From: Actinobacteria bacterium OV320
GTDB taxonomy: Bacteria; Actinomycetota; Actinomycetes; Streptomycetales; Streptomycetaceae
DNA length: 64,000 bases
Direction: 5' to 3'
Assembly (NCBI GenBank): GCA_001298545.1
Contig: LJCX01000031.1
Location: forward strand, 310,001 to 374,000
Shown here piece by piece: positions 31,762 through 40,342 of this stretch; positions within the stretch are counted from its first letter, which is position 1, and every line of letters begins with the position of its first letter. The position numbers and the translations under genes are program-made. The notes below the pieces were generated by a model. That model worked only from the letters and a program-made list of their open reading frames with translations. It had not been told where the DNA came from and did not search any database.

Positions 31762-33141
31762 ATGGGCGGGGCGGGCGGGGCTGTGCGGGCGGAGATCGTG
31801 GAGCGGTGGCGGACGGGGGCCGCGGCCCTGCTGCGCCGGAGCCCGCTGCCCCGCCCGTCCCGGTGGATGTGGACGGCCGACGCGATCCTCGCCTTCGTCC
31901 TCGCCGCCTGCACGGTGGGCGCCGCCTACCGGCAGGGCGACGGCGACGGGCCGGTTCCGCCGATGCTCGTGCCGGTGCCGCCACGGGTGCCCGCGCCCGG
32001 CGTCCCGCCGTTCGGCCCGTTCCCGGACGTGGGGGTGGGCGTGGCGCAGTTCGCCGGCGCCGTCGAGCCCTGGCAGCTGGTGCTGGCCGCCCTGACCGCG
32101 TTGCCCCTGGTGGTGCGCCGCCGGTTCCCGCTGTCCGCGTTCGGGGCGGTGGTCGTCGCGAGCCTGCTGTTCAACCAGCATCTGCGCGGCGGTGACCCGA
32201 CCCTGTACACGTTCATGTCCTGTGTGGTCGCCGCCTACAGCGCGGCCGTGTACAGCCCGTACCGGGCGCGGGCGCTCGTCTGCCTGGTGGCCGCCGCCCT
32301 GCTCGCCGTACTGCGCGACGAGACCTTCCCGTCGTTCGCTCCCGGCCTCGTGCCGTTCCTCGCGCTGCTCGGGGTGGGACTGGGAGCCAACGCGGTCCAC
32401 ATCTGGAAGCAGCGGCTGACCGCTCTGGAGGGGGAGCACGAGGCCGCCATGCGGCTCGCCGTCGACCGCGAGCGTTCCCGGATCGCGCGCGAACTGCACG
32501 ATGTCGTCACCCACAATGTGAGCGTGATGGTGATCCAGGCGGGCGCGGCCCGCAAGGTGATGGACACCGCGCCCGACCGGGCCCGCCAGGCGCTGCTGGC
32601 CGTCGAGGCCGGCGGCCGTACGGCGATGGCCGAACTGCGGCACGTCATGGGCCTGCTCACCATGGCCGGCGCCGGGGACGACGCGGCGGGGCACGCGGCG
32701 GGGGCCGGGGGCGCCTCCGGTCCGGCCGCCGGCGCCGATCTGGCACCGCAGCCGGGCCTCGCCCAGGTGCCCGCCCTCACCGACCGGGTCCGGGAGACCG
32801 GCGTGCCCGTCGAGCTGACCGTCACCGGCACCCCGGCCCCGCTCGCCGCCGGCGCCGACCTGGCCGCGTACCGCGTGGTGCAGGAGGCGCTGACCAACAC
32901 GGTCCGGCATGCCGTCGGCAGCCGGGTGCGGATCGTCATCGAGCACGTCCCCCGCGCGGTGCGCATCGAGGTGTCCGACACCGGCGGTACGTCCGCGGCA
33001 CCGGACGGCCTCGGCGGCGGCCGCGGACTGATCGGCCTGCGCGAACGCCTCGCCGTCTACGGCGGCACCCTCCACGCGGGCGAACGCCCCACGGGCGGCT
33101 TCGAGGTCCGCGCCGTCATACCCGCGGAGGAGATCGCGTGA
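31762..33141 (+). CDS. Sensor histidine kinase (NarL-partner type)
   Basis: A 459-aa HisKA_3 kinase with four to five membrane helices in the first 220 residues and a DHp helix with SRIARELHDVVTHNVSVMVI (phospho-acceptor H246). The ATPase domain has QEALTNTVRHA (N box) and GLGGGRGLIGLRERL (G box). Between them is an Ala/Gly-rich insertion. It phosphorylates the response regulator whose GTG overlaps its stop by four bases. An in-frame GTG two codons earlier could also be the start. Confidence 0.93.
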   Translation: MGGAGGAVRAEIVERWRTGAAALLRRSPLPRPSRWMWTADAILAFVLAACTVGAAYRQGDGDGPVPPMLVPVPPRVPAPGVPPFGPFPDVGVGVAQFAGAVEPWQLVLAALTALPLVVRRRFPLSAFGAVVVASLLFNQHLRGGDPTLYTFMSCVVAAYSAAVYSPYRARALVCLVAAALLAVLRDETFPSFAPGLVPFLALLGVGLGANAVHIWKQRLTALEGEHEAAMRLAVDRERSRIARELHDVVTHNVSVMVIQAGAARKVMDTAPDRARQALLAVEAGGRTAMAELRHVMGLLTMAGAGDDAAGHAAGAGGASGPAAGADLAPQPGLAQVPALTDRVRETGVPVELTVTGTPAPLAAGADLAAYRVVQEALTNTVRHAVGSRVRIVIEHVPRAVRIEVSDTGGTSAAPDGLGGGRGLIGLRERLAVYGGTLHAGERPTGGFEVRAVIPAEEIA

Positions 33142-33836
33142 CCGAACAGCCGCCGCGCGTGGTGATCGCCGACGATCAGGCGCTGGTCCGCACCGGCTTC
33201 GGCATGATCCTGGCGGCGGACGGCATCGACGTCGTCGCCGAGGCCCGCGACGGGGACGAGGCCGTCGACGCGGTCCGCCGCACCCGGCCCGACCTGGTCC
33301 TCATGGACATCCGGATGCCCGGGACCGACGGCCTGGAGGCCACCCGGCGGATCCTCTCCGGCGCCGAATCCCCCGAGCGGCCCCGCGTCATCATGCTGAC
33401 CACCTTCGACCTCGACCGTTACGTGTACGCGGCCCTCACCGCCGGGGCGAGCGGCTTCCTCCTCAAGGACGTCACCCCCGAGCACCTGGTCGCCGCCGTC
33501 CGTCTCGCCCGCACCGGTGACGCGCTGCTCGCGCCGGCCATCACCCGGCGCCTGGTCGAACGCTTCGTCGCCCGTGAGACAGCGGCTTCCGTCGCCCTGC
33601 ACCGCGACCTGACGGTGCTCACCCCTCGGGAACTCGAGGTCCTCCGCTCGCTCGGCACCGGCCTGAGCAACGCCGAACTCGCCGCGCGCTTCCGGCTGAG
33701 CGAGGCCACCGTGAAGACCCACGTGGCCCGGATCCTCGCCAAGCTCCGGCTGCGGGACCGCGCGCAGGCCGTCGTCGTGGCCTACGAGACCGGCCTGATC
33801 GCCCCCGGAGCGGGCGCCCAGGCAGGCGACCTCTAG
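33138..33836 (+). CDS. NarL/LuxR-type response regulator
   Basis: A 232-aa regulator. The receiver has acidic pocket VVIADDQALVRTG, phospho-acceptor D57 in LVLMDIRMPGTDGLEA, and KDVTPEHL with the conserved Lys. The C-terminal LuxR helix-turn-helix is LTPRELEVLRSLGTGLSNAE with SEATVKTHVARILAKLRLRD. Coupled to the kinase by a four-base overlap. The divergent ABC exporter is the most likely target. Confidence 0.95.
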   Translation: MTEQPPRVVIADDQALVRTGFGMILAADGIDVVAEARDGDEAVDAVRRTRPDLVLMDIRMPGTDGLEATRRILSGAESPERPRVIMLTTFDLDRYVYAALTAGASGFLLKDVTPEHLVAAVRLARTGDALLAPAITRRLVERFVARETAASVALHRDLTVLTPRELEVLRSLGTGLSNAELAARFRLSEATVKTHVARILAKLRLRDRAQAVVVAYETGLIAPGAGAQAGDL

Positions 33837-33840
33837 CTCC

Positions 33841-33920
33841 CCCTCCGGGCCTTCCCCCGGGCCTTCCCCGGGCCTTCCCCGGGCCTCCTCCGGGTCCCCC
33901 GAGGGTCCTCTCCGGGCCAG
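33841..33920. repeat. Short tandem repeat downstream of the response regulator
   Basis: Four to five irregular copies of an CCGGGCCTTCC unit follow the stop at 33836. The G/C arms can fold into several small hairpins, so the tract may also end transcription. Confidence 0.55.
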
Positions 33921-33943
33921 GTGGAGTGATCTGCCTCACACGC

Positions 33944-33970
33944 TGTCACAGGGATCGGCGACGCGGTGTC
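33944..33970 (+). promoter_or_regulatory. ECF41-type sigma promoter
   Basis: TGTCACA (33944-33950), exactly 16 bases, then TGTC (33967-33970). The described ECF41 consensus is TGTCACA-N16-CGTC, so the -35 is perfect and the -10 differs by one base. It lies 34 bp before the oxidoreductase gene, whose operon neighbour is an ECF41-type sigma factor. Confidence 0.7.
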
Positions 33971-34004
33971 TTGAGGCCGAACCACCGAACATGGAGGAGA
34001 CGAC

Positions 34005-35204
34005 ATGGCCGAGAGCATCGATGTTGTCGTGGTCGGCGGCGGATACGCCGGCGTCATGGCGGCCAACCGCCTGACGCAGCGCGACGACGTGACCGTGACG
34101 CTGATCAACCCCCGCCGCACCTTCGTCGAGCGGATCAGGCTGCACCAACTGGTGGGCGGGTCGGACGACGCGGTCGTCGACTACGCGAAGATCCTGGCCG
34201 ACCGCGTCCGGCTGACGGTCGACACCGTGACCCGGATCGACGCGGCCGGGCGCCATGTGGAGCTGGCCTCCGGCGGCACGGTCGGCTACGACTACCTGAT
34301 CTACGCGGTGGGCAGCGGCAGCGCCGACCCGCGGGTGCCCGGCGCGGCGGAGCACGCCCACCCGCTCGCCGGCCTGGAGGAGGCCGAGCGGCTGCGGCCG
34401 GTCATCGCGGGCGCGCCCGCCTCGGCCGCCGTGTCGGTGGTCGGCGCCGGCCCGGCCGGCATCGAGACCGCCGCCGAACTGGCGGAGGAGGGCCGCACCG
34501 TGACCCTGGTCTGCGGCGGCGTGCTCGGCCCGTATCTGCACCCTCGGGGCCGCCGCGCGGTCGCCGGACGACTGGCCAGGCTCGGCGTGACCGTGCTCGA
34601 CGGCCCCGACACCCGGGTGACGGAAGTGACCCGCGAGACCGTGCGGCTCGCCGACGGCCGCGAGCTGCCGAGCGAGGTGACCGTCTGGACCGCCGGGTTC
34701 GGCGTGCCGGACCTGGCCGCGCGCAGCGGACTGAGCACCGACGCCCTGGGCCGCCTGCGCACCGACGAGACCCTGACCAGCGTGGACGACCCGCGCATCG
34801 TCGCGGCCGGGGACTCCGCGGCACCGTCGGACCTGCCGCTCCGGCAGGGCTGCCAGTCCGCGGTCCAACTCGGCCCGCAGGCCGCCGAGACGGTGCTCAG
34901 CCGCATCGCCGGCGAGCGGCCCGCACCCATCGGCGTGGGGTTCGCGGGCCAGTGCCTGAGCCTCGGACGGCGCTTCGGCGTCTTCCAGTTCTCCCGCAGG
35001 AACGACAGGGCGGTCAGCCTGTACCTCGGGGGCCGTCTGGGCGGGAGGGTCAAGGAGGTCGTGTGCCGGAGCACCGTCTGGCAACTGGCGTACGAGGCGC
35101 GCAAGCCCGGCGTGCGCACCTGGTGGAGCAAGGACGGCAAGCGCGCGGAACTGCTCCGGGCGAAGCAGGCCGAAGCCCCCGGCACCGCCGGCCGGGCGGC
35201 CTAG
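34005..35204 (+). CDS. FAD/NAD(P)-dependent oxidoreductase (NDH-2-like)
   Basis: A 399-aa flavoprotein with two dinucleotide-binding motifs: DVVVVGGGYAGVMAANRL for FAD at the start and VSVVGAGPAGIETAAELAEE for NAD(P)H near residue 145. The second FAD contact is RIVAAGDSAAPSDLPL. It resembles type-II NADH dehydrogenases and is one of the oxidoreductase classes (the O of COE) usually found beside ECF41 sigma genes. The GGAGGAG site is strong. Transcription most likely starts from the ECF41-type promoter 34 bp upstream. Confidence 0.9.
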   Translation: MAESIDVVVVGGGYAGVMAANRLTQRDDVTVTLINPRRTFVERIRLHQLVGGSDDAVVDYAKILADRVRLTVDTVTRIDAAGRHVELASGGTVGYDYLIYAVGSGSADPRVPGAAEHAHPLAGLEEAERLRPVIAGAPASAAVSVVGAGPAGIETAAELAEEGRTVTLVCGGVLGPYLHPRGRRAVAGRLARLGVTVLDGPDTRVTEVTRETVRLADGRELPSEVTVWTAGFGVPDLAARSGLSTDALGRLRTDETLTSVDDPRIVAAGDSAAPSDLPLRQGCQSAVQLGPQAAETVLSRIAGERPAPIGVGFAGQCLSLGRRFGVFQFSRRNDRAVSLYLGGRLGGRVKEVVCRSTVWQLAYEARKPGVRTWWSKDGKRAELLRAKQAEAPGTAGRAA

Positions 35205-35309
35205 CGACACGGGCTCGTCCGCACGGGGAAGAATGGAACTCGGTGTGCGCGCACGCCTGAAGACCGTCGGCGGCAGGGCCGACCGCGAGGAAGAGGAAAG
35301 GGACGAGCC

Positions 35310-36206
35310 ATGGGCGACGACACCGCTGATCCGGCGACCGACACGTTCGTCGCCCATCGCAACCTCCTCTTCACGGTCGCGTACGAGATGCTCGGATCGG
35401 CGGCGGACGCCGAGGACGTCCTCCAGGAGACCTGGCTGCGCTGGATCGACGTCGACCTGGCGCAAGTACGCGACCGGCGCGCCTACCTGGTCCGGATCAC
35501 GACCCGTCAGGCGCTCAACCGGCTGCGCACCATGACGCGCCGCAAGGAGGCGTACATCGGCCCCTGGCTCCCCGAGCCGCTGCTCACCGCCTCGGACGTG
35601 GCCCAGGACGCCGAGCTCGCCGAGAGCGTGTCGATGGCGCTGATGCTCGTCCTCGAGACCCTGTCGCCGACGGAGCGCGCCGTCTTCGTGCTGCGCGAGG
35701 CCTTCGACGTCGGTTACGAGGAGATCGCGGCCGCGGTCGACAAGAGCCCCGCGGCCGTTCGCCAGATCGCGCACCGCGCCCGTAAGCACGTCGACGCCCG
35801 CCGTCCGCGCGAGGTGGTCTCCCCGCGCGAGACCCGGGCGGTGCTGGAGTCGTTCCGGCGCGCGCTCGACACCGGGGACCTCCAGGGCCTGCTCGACGTG
35901 CTCGCGCCCGAGGTGGTCCTGCTGAGCGACGGCGGCGGCGTCAAACAGGCCGCGCGACGGCCCGTCGTCGGCGCCGACAAGGTGGCCCGCTTCATCATCG
36001 GCGGCGCCGGCCGGATCGATGCCGCCCTCACCGGCGAACTCGCCCTGGTCAACGGCCACCCGGCACTCCTCGTCCGGCTCGACGGCGAGAACGACGGCGT
36101 CATGGCGGTCCGCGTCGAGGACGCCCGCATCACCGGCATCTACTACGTCCGCAACCCCGAGAAGCTGACCCGGGTCGCCTCCGAGACTCCCCTCACGCGG
36201 CGCTGA
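35310..36206 (+). CDS. ECF41-type sigma factor with SnoaL-like C-terminal domain (SigJ-like)
   Basis: A 298-aa sigma factor. Region 2 is FVAHRNLLFTVAYEMLGSAA with DAEDVLQETWLRWID. Region 4 is LSPTERAVFVLREAFDVGYE with AVRQIAHRARKHV. The ~100-residue C-terminal SnoaL-like extension carries DGGGVKQAARRP and YYVRNPEKL, the DGGGK- and NPDKL-type motifs that define ECF41 and modulate its activity in place of a separate anti-sigma factor. It follows the oxidoreductase gene by 105 bp and probably drives it. The ATG has a GAAAGGGA site. Confidence 0.92.
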   Translation: MGDDTADPATDTFVAHRNLLFTVAYEMLGSAADAEDVLQETWLRWIDVDLAQVRDRRAYLVRITTRQALNRLRTMTRRKEAYIGPWLPEPLLTASDVAQDAELAESVSMALMLVLETLSPTERAVFVLREAFDVGYEEIAAAVDKSPAAVRQIAHRARKHVDARRPREVVSPRETRAVLESFRRALDTGDLQGLLDVLAPEVVLLSDGGGVKQAARRPVVGADKVARFIIGGAGRIDAALTGELALVNGHPALLVRLDGENDGVMAVRVEDARITGIYYVRNPEKLTRVASETPLTRR

Positions 36207-37081
36207 CCGCCACGGAGGCGGACTCCGCCGGCTCCGGGCCGATATTCATGGCGTATTCACAGCAAGGGCCGTCGTGCCCCCCGGCATGCCGCGGCCCGGT
36301 CGCGCCAAGGCGTTGACCAGGCAACTTGCGGGAGCCCGGCGGGATTTCCCGGCGTCGCGACGAAGCTGCCGCCGCGGATAGAAAGCGATCTCCACCACTT
36401 TCCGGAACCGTTTCTGTTCGTAGCGTTGACACCCCGCACACCCCCTCTTATTGTCACGCCACCATTCCGACCACGTGACGATATTTCGAACGCCTGAAAG
36501 GCAAGTGCCCTGCGCGCCACCGAAATCAGCACATACGTGGCAGGCGCGCCCCGGCGCCGCCCGGCGTATGTACAGGTGCGCCCCGGTGACGCGATCGCGG
36601 GAGTCGGCGAGGCCTGCTTACCGGGCCGTACCGCCGCACTGATCGACGATCCACCGGACACCGAGGCGCCCGAGCGCCGGCCCGAGCGACGCGCCGGGCG
36701 ATCCGATCGTCGGTCGGTTCAGCGTGACCCTCCGCCTGTTCACCGTCCATGAACAGTTGCGCCAGGCCCCCGACGGCCTCGCGGCCGCACGCCGATCCAG
36801 AAGATCGCCAGGCGGATCCGCGCCGCGGGGCCCACCGCTCCACCGCACGGTCGGTACGGAGCCCCCGAAACCCAACCGCACGGCACCCCCTGAGGGGTCG
36901 ACACCCGACCCCGCACCGAGCCCGCGCGGAAGCGGACACGGCGTGTCCCACCCCGGATCGCCCACCCCCCGCCGGCCGCCCGGCCCGCTCCACCGGTTTC
37001 CCCACAGCCGTCTGACACCCCCACGCACCCCCCACGCACCCCCCATCCTCTCAACGACGAGAAGAACGAGGAACGATCACC
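36207..37081. other. 875-bp spacer without a convincing gene
   Basis: Frames on both strands have poor codon pattern and low-complexity translations. A relatively AT-rich stretch at 36390-36510 contains GTCAC-N17-GTGAC and could be a promoter for a transcript of unknown extent. A minus-strand frame ending LGVRWIVDQCGGTAR near 36620 faintly resembles the end of a membrane glycosyltransferase and may be a decayed gene. The last 100 bp lead into the sugar-binding protein gene. Confidence 0.4.
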
Positions 37082-38179
37082 ATGCGCAACCGAAGAGCCG
37101 CCCTCGCCGCCACCGCCGGAGCCGTCTCTCTCGCCCTCACGCTGTCCGCCTGCGGCAGCAGCATCGGGGGCAGCTCCGAGGGCGACTCCGAGGGCGGCAC
37201 CATCGGCATCGCCATGCCGACCCAGGCCTCCGAGCGCTGGCTCACCGACGGCAAGAGCGTCGTCGACGACCTGAAGGCCGACGGCTACCAGACCAAGCTG
37301 GTGTACGGCGAGGACAACCCGAAGACGCAGGTCGCGCAGATCGAATCCCTGATCAAGCAGGGCGTCGACGCGCTGATCATCGCGGCCATCGACAACAAGT
37401 CGCTGAACGGCGTGCTCCAGAAGGCCGCCGACGCGGACATCCCGGTGATCTCCTACGACCGGCTCATCCTCGGCACCGAGAACGTCGACTACTACGTGTC
37501 CTTCGACAACGAGCAGGTCGGCCGGTTCCAGGCCCGCTACATCATCGACAAACTCGGCCTGGAGGACGGCGCGGGCCCGTTCAACATCGAGCTCTTCGCC
37601 GGCTCCCCCGACGACAACAACACCAAGTTCTTCTTCGACGGCGCGATGCACCTCCTCCAGCCGTACCTGGACACCAAGCAGTTGGTGGTCCGGTCCGGCC
37701 AGACCGCGCTCAAGGAGGTCACCACCCTGCGCTGGGACGGGCCCACCGCGCAGAAGCGCCTGGAGGGCATCCTCGCCGACGCGTACGGGAGCAAGAAGGT
37801 CGACGCCGTCCTGTCGCCGTACGACGGCATCTCCATCGGCGTCCTGAACGCGCTCAAGGCGGACGGCTACGGCTCCGGCAGCAAACCCCTGCCGATCGTC
37901 ACCGGGCAGGACGCCGAACTTGCCTCGGTGAAGTCGATCATCGCGGGCGAGCAGTCGCAGACCGTCTACAAGGACCTCCGTCAACTCGCCGGTGTCGCCG
38001 CCGAGATGGCCGACGACATACTCAACGACAAGACGCCGAAGGTGAACAACAGAAGGGCCTACGACAACGGAGTCAAGGCCGTGCCCGCCTACTTGCTGCA
38101 GCCGACGACCGTCGACAAGAGCAACTACGAGTACGTCCTGGTCGCGGGCGGCTACTACACCGACGCCGAACTCAAGTAG
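37082..38179 (+). CDS. ChvE-like sugar-binding lipoprotein of an ABC importer
   Basis: A 365-aa lipoprotein (lipobox LSAC, Cys24) of the periplasmic-binding-protein family 1. Segments such as IGIAMPTQASERWLTDGKSV, ALIIAAIDNKSL, IPVISYDRLI and DAVLSPYDGISIGVLNAL match the ChvE group, which binds aldoses such as glucose, galactose, arabinose or xylose. GAGGAAC precedes the ATG. The ATPase and permease genes that normally follow in this operon are absent, and the next gene is on the other strand, so it is an orphan here. Confidence 0.92.
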   Translation: MRNRRAALAATAGAVSLALTLSACGSSIGGSSEGDSEGGTIGIAMPTQASERWLTDGKSVVDDLKADGYQTKLVYGEDNPKTQVAQIESLIKQGVDALIIAAIDNKSLNGVLQKAADADIPVISYDRLILGTENVDYYVSFDNEQVGRFQARYIIDKLGLEDGAGPFNIELFAGSPDDNNTKFFFDGAMHLLQPYLDTKQLVVRSGQTALKEVTTLRWDGPTAQKRLEGILADAYGSKKVDAVLSPYDGISIGVLNALKADGYGSGSKPLPIVTGQDAELASVKSIIAGEQSQTVYKDLRQLAGVAAEMADDILNDKTPKVNNRRAYDNGVKAVPAYLLQPTTVDKSNYEYVLVAGGYYTDAELK

Positions 38180-38212
38180 CCACGGCCCGGATCCGACGCG
38201 GCCGGGCCACGA

Positions 38213-38263
38213 CCGACGACGACCACGCCGACCGCGGTTCGCCGCGACCGGCGTCGTCGTCGG
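38213..38263. terminator. Terminator hairpin between the sugar-binding and PMT genes
   Basis: CCGACGACGAC (38213-38223) pairs perfectly with GTCGTCGTCGG (38253-38263). An inner CGCGG-TTCG-CCGCG hairpin sits in the loop. It lies between convergent genes and can serve both. Confidence 0.65.
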
Positions 38264-38294
38264 CCGTGGTGGTCATCGGGATGCGTCCGCCCGG

Positions 38295-40019
38295 CTAGAC
38301 CCACGTGTCCAGCCACATCCGTGACCGCCAGTCGCCGACCGGGATCGCCTGCCCCGTGTAGACGGGCCAGAAATAGATGAAGTTCCAGGCGATGAGCAGC
38401 ACGAGCCCGCCCGCGACGACCGCGCCCAGCACACGGCGTCCGCCGTCCGCGCCCGGCGGGCCCAGGAGCGCGCCCAGCGTCATCGCCACGGCCAGACACA
38501 GGTACGGCACGAAGGCGACCGCGTAGAAGGAGAAGACCGTGCGGTCCTGGTACAGGAACCAGGGCAGCCAGCCGGCCGCCACCGCGCACAGCACGGCGCC
38601 CGCGCGCCAGTCGCGGCGCAGCGCCCACCGGTAGAGCAGATACACGAGCGCGCAGCACGCCGACCACCACAGCAGCGGCGTGCCGAGCGCGAGGACCGCC
38701 TGCGCGCAGCCGGCCGTGGCGTGACACCCGTCCTCCCCGGGCTTCGGCGACCGGTAGTCGAACAGCACCGGGCGGCCCAGGACCAGCCAGCTCCAGGGGT
38801 TCGACTCGTACCGGTGCCAGGTGTGCAGCCCCACGTTGAACTGATAGACGCCGTACTCGTAGTGCCACAGGCTGCGGAGCGGGGCCGGTATCCACGACCA
38901 GGCGCCGCCGCGGCCGTCCGCCCAGTGCCGCCCGTAACCGCCGTCGGACCGGAACCAGCCGGCCCACGTCACCAGGTAGGTCCCGACGGCGACCGGCACG
39001 ACGGACAGCAGGGACCAGCCGAGATCCTTGCGCAGCACCGCCCGGTACGGGCGCCCCGCCCCGGCCACCCGGCGCGAGCCGACGTCCCACAGCAGGGTGA
39101 GGACCACGAAGAAGGCGAGGAAGTACAGGCCGTTCCACTTGGTCGAGGCCGCCAGCCCCAGGAAGACGCCGGCCGCGAGCCGCCACGGACGCGGCCCCGT
39201 CCCGGCACGGTCGCCGGTGACCCGGTCGGGGCGCGCGTGGCCGTCCCCGTCCACCGGGAGGGCCGCCGCGAGCCGCGCCCGCGCCTGGTCCCGGTCCAGC
39301 AGCAGACAGCCGAACGCCGCCAGCACGAAGAACATGACGACGAGGTCCAGCAGCGCGGACCGGCTCATCACCACATGCAGACCGTCCAGCGCCATCAGCG
39401 TGCCGGCCAGACAGCCCAGCGCCGTCGACCGGAACAGCCGGCGTCCGATCCGGCACAGCATCAGCACCGACAGCGTGCCCAGGACCGCCGTCATGAAGCG
39501 CCAGCCGAACGGGGTGAGGCCGAACATCCACTCACCGAGGGCGATCACCCACTTGCCCGTCGGCGGATGCGCGACGAACGCCCCGGTGTCGGAGAGCGGG
39601 ATCACCGACGGGTCCGCGAGGATCTGCGGGTCGGTGACCTTGCGGTCCGGCCAACTGCCCTCGTAGCCGAGCCGCAGCAGTGCCCAGGCGTCCTTGGCGT
39701 AGTAGGTCTCGTCGAAGACGAGGCCCCGCGGCTGCCCGAGGCGCCGGAACCGGATCACTCCGGCCGACACGGCGACGAGCACCGGCCCCAGCCAGTCCAT
39801 CACCTTCGCGGCGCGGTACGCCCCGGCCGGGCCGAGGCGTATGAGCTCCCCCCAGCGGGCCGACGGCCCCGGAAAGGGCGCAACCAGACGCTCCCGGACG
39901 CCGGTCCGGGGGCGCCCGGCGTATCCGAACAGACGCAGCCGGCCCTGCCAGCCGTCGGACACCTTCGTCGGCCGGCCGCCGTCGAGGACGGGGGAGCGCC
40001 GCACACTGCTACTCGTCAC
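38295..40019 (-). CDS. Dolichyl-phosphate-mannose--protein mannosyltransferase (GT39)
   Basis: A 574-aa enzyme with about ten membrane helices. The catalytic Asp-Glu pair is in LVFDETYYAKDAWALLRLGY (D103, E104), the family signature, followed by AHPPTGKWVIALGE and PFGWRFMTAVLG. It transfers mannose from polyprenyl phosphate to Ser/Thr of exported proteins at the membrane; in Streptomyces such glycosylation affects antibiotic sensitivity and phage adsorption. The GTG start lacks a strong ribosome site. I give no symbol because the pmt neighbourhood I would expect is not here and this may be a paralogue. Confidence 0.93.
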   Translation of the reverse strand: MTSSSVRRSPVLDGGRPTKVSDGWQGRLRLFGYAGRPRTGVRERLVAPFPGPSARWGELIRLGPAGAYRAAKVMDWLGPVLVAVSAGVIRFRRLGQPRGLVFDETYYAKDAWALLRLGYEGSWPDRKVTDPQILADPSVIPLSDTGAFVAHPPTGKWVIALGEWMFGLTPFGWRFMTAVLGTLSVLMLCRIGRRLFRSTALGCLAGTLMALDGLHVVMSRSALLDLVVMFFVLAAFGCLLLDRDQARARLAAALPVDGDGHARPDRVTGDRAGTGPRPWRLAAGVFLGLAASTKWNGLYFLAFFVVLTLLWDVGSRRVAGAGRPYRAVLRKDLGWSLLSVVPVAVGTYLVTWAGWFRSDGGYGRHWADGRGGAWSWIPAPLRSLWHYEYGVYQFNVGLHTWHRYESNPWSWLVLGRPVLFDYRSPKPGEDGCHATAGCAQAVLALGTPLLWWSACCALVYLLYRWALRRDWRAGAVLCAVAAGWLPWFLYQDRTVFSFYAVAFVPYLCLAVAMTLGALLGPPGADGGRRVLGAVVAGGLVLLIAWNFIYFWPVYTGQAIPVGDWRSRMWLDTWV

Positions 40020-40342
40020 CGGACGACCCTAGACGCCGACCTCCGCGAACGACCGCGCGATCCCGCATTCCCCCGTCCGGTCCGGCGCCGACCGCAAAAC
40101 CTGGACGGCATGTCAACGGCATGTAGGAGAACGGGGCCGCGGGCAGTGACCACCTGATGTGACGTCATGGACCGATGCCGACGGATACGACGCACCTTTC
40201 CCCTGTGCGGAGGCTGGTCCTGGAGCGTGCTGAATTGCCCTGCCGCGAACCTCGGACTCCGCCTCGGCGGCGGCAAGTTCGACGGTGGCGAAGCGATTGA
40301 CGGGGCAACCGGATAGGCACGGCTTCTCCGAAAGGAACCACC
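40020..40342. other. 323-bp divergent spacer
   Basis: Lies between the PMT gene (minus) and the amidase gene (plus). No frame is convincing and no clear palindrome was seen. It should hold both promoters; the sequence from 40130 to 40200 is the least GC-rich. Confidence 0.35.

Noticed and set aside
33841..33920. CRISPR-like array in the CCGGGCCTTCC tract
   Set aside because: The units are short, irregular and adjacent, with no unique spacers and no cas genes in the window.
36526..37046. Minus-strand frames in the 36.2-37.1 kb spacer
   Set aside because: Arg/Gly-rich translations without motifs. One stretch resembles a glycosyltransferase end but is too short to call.
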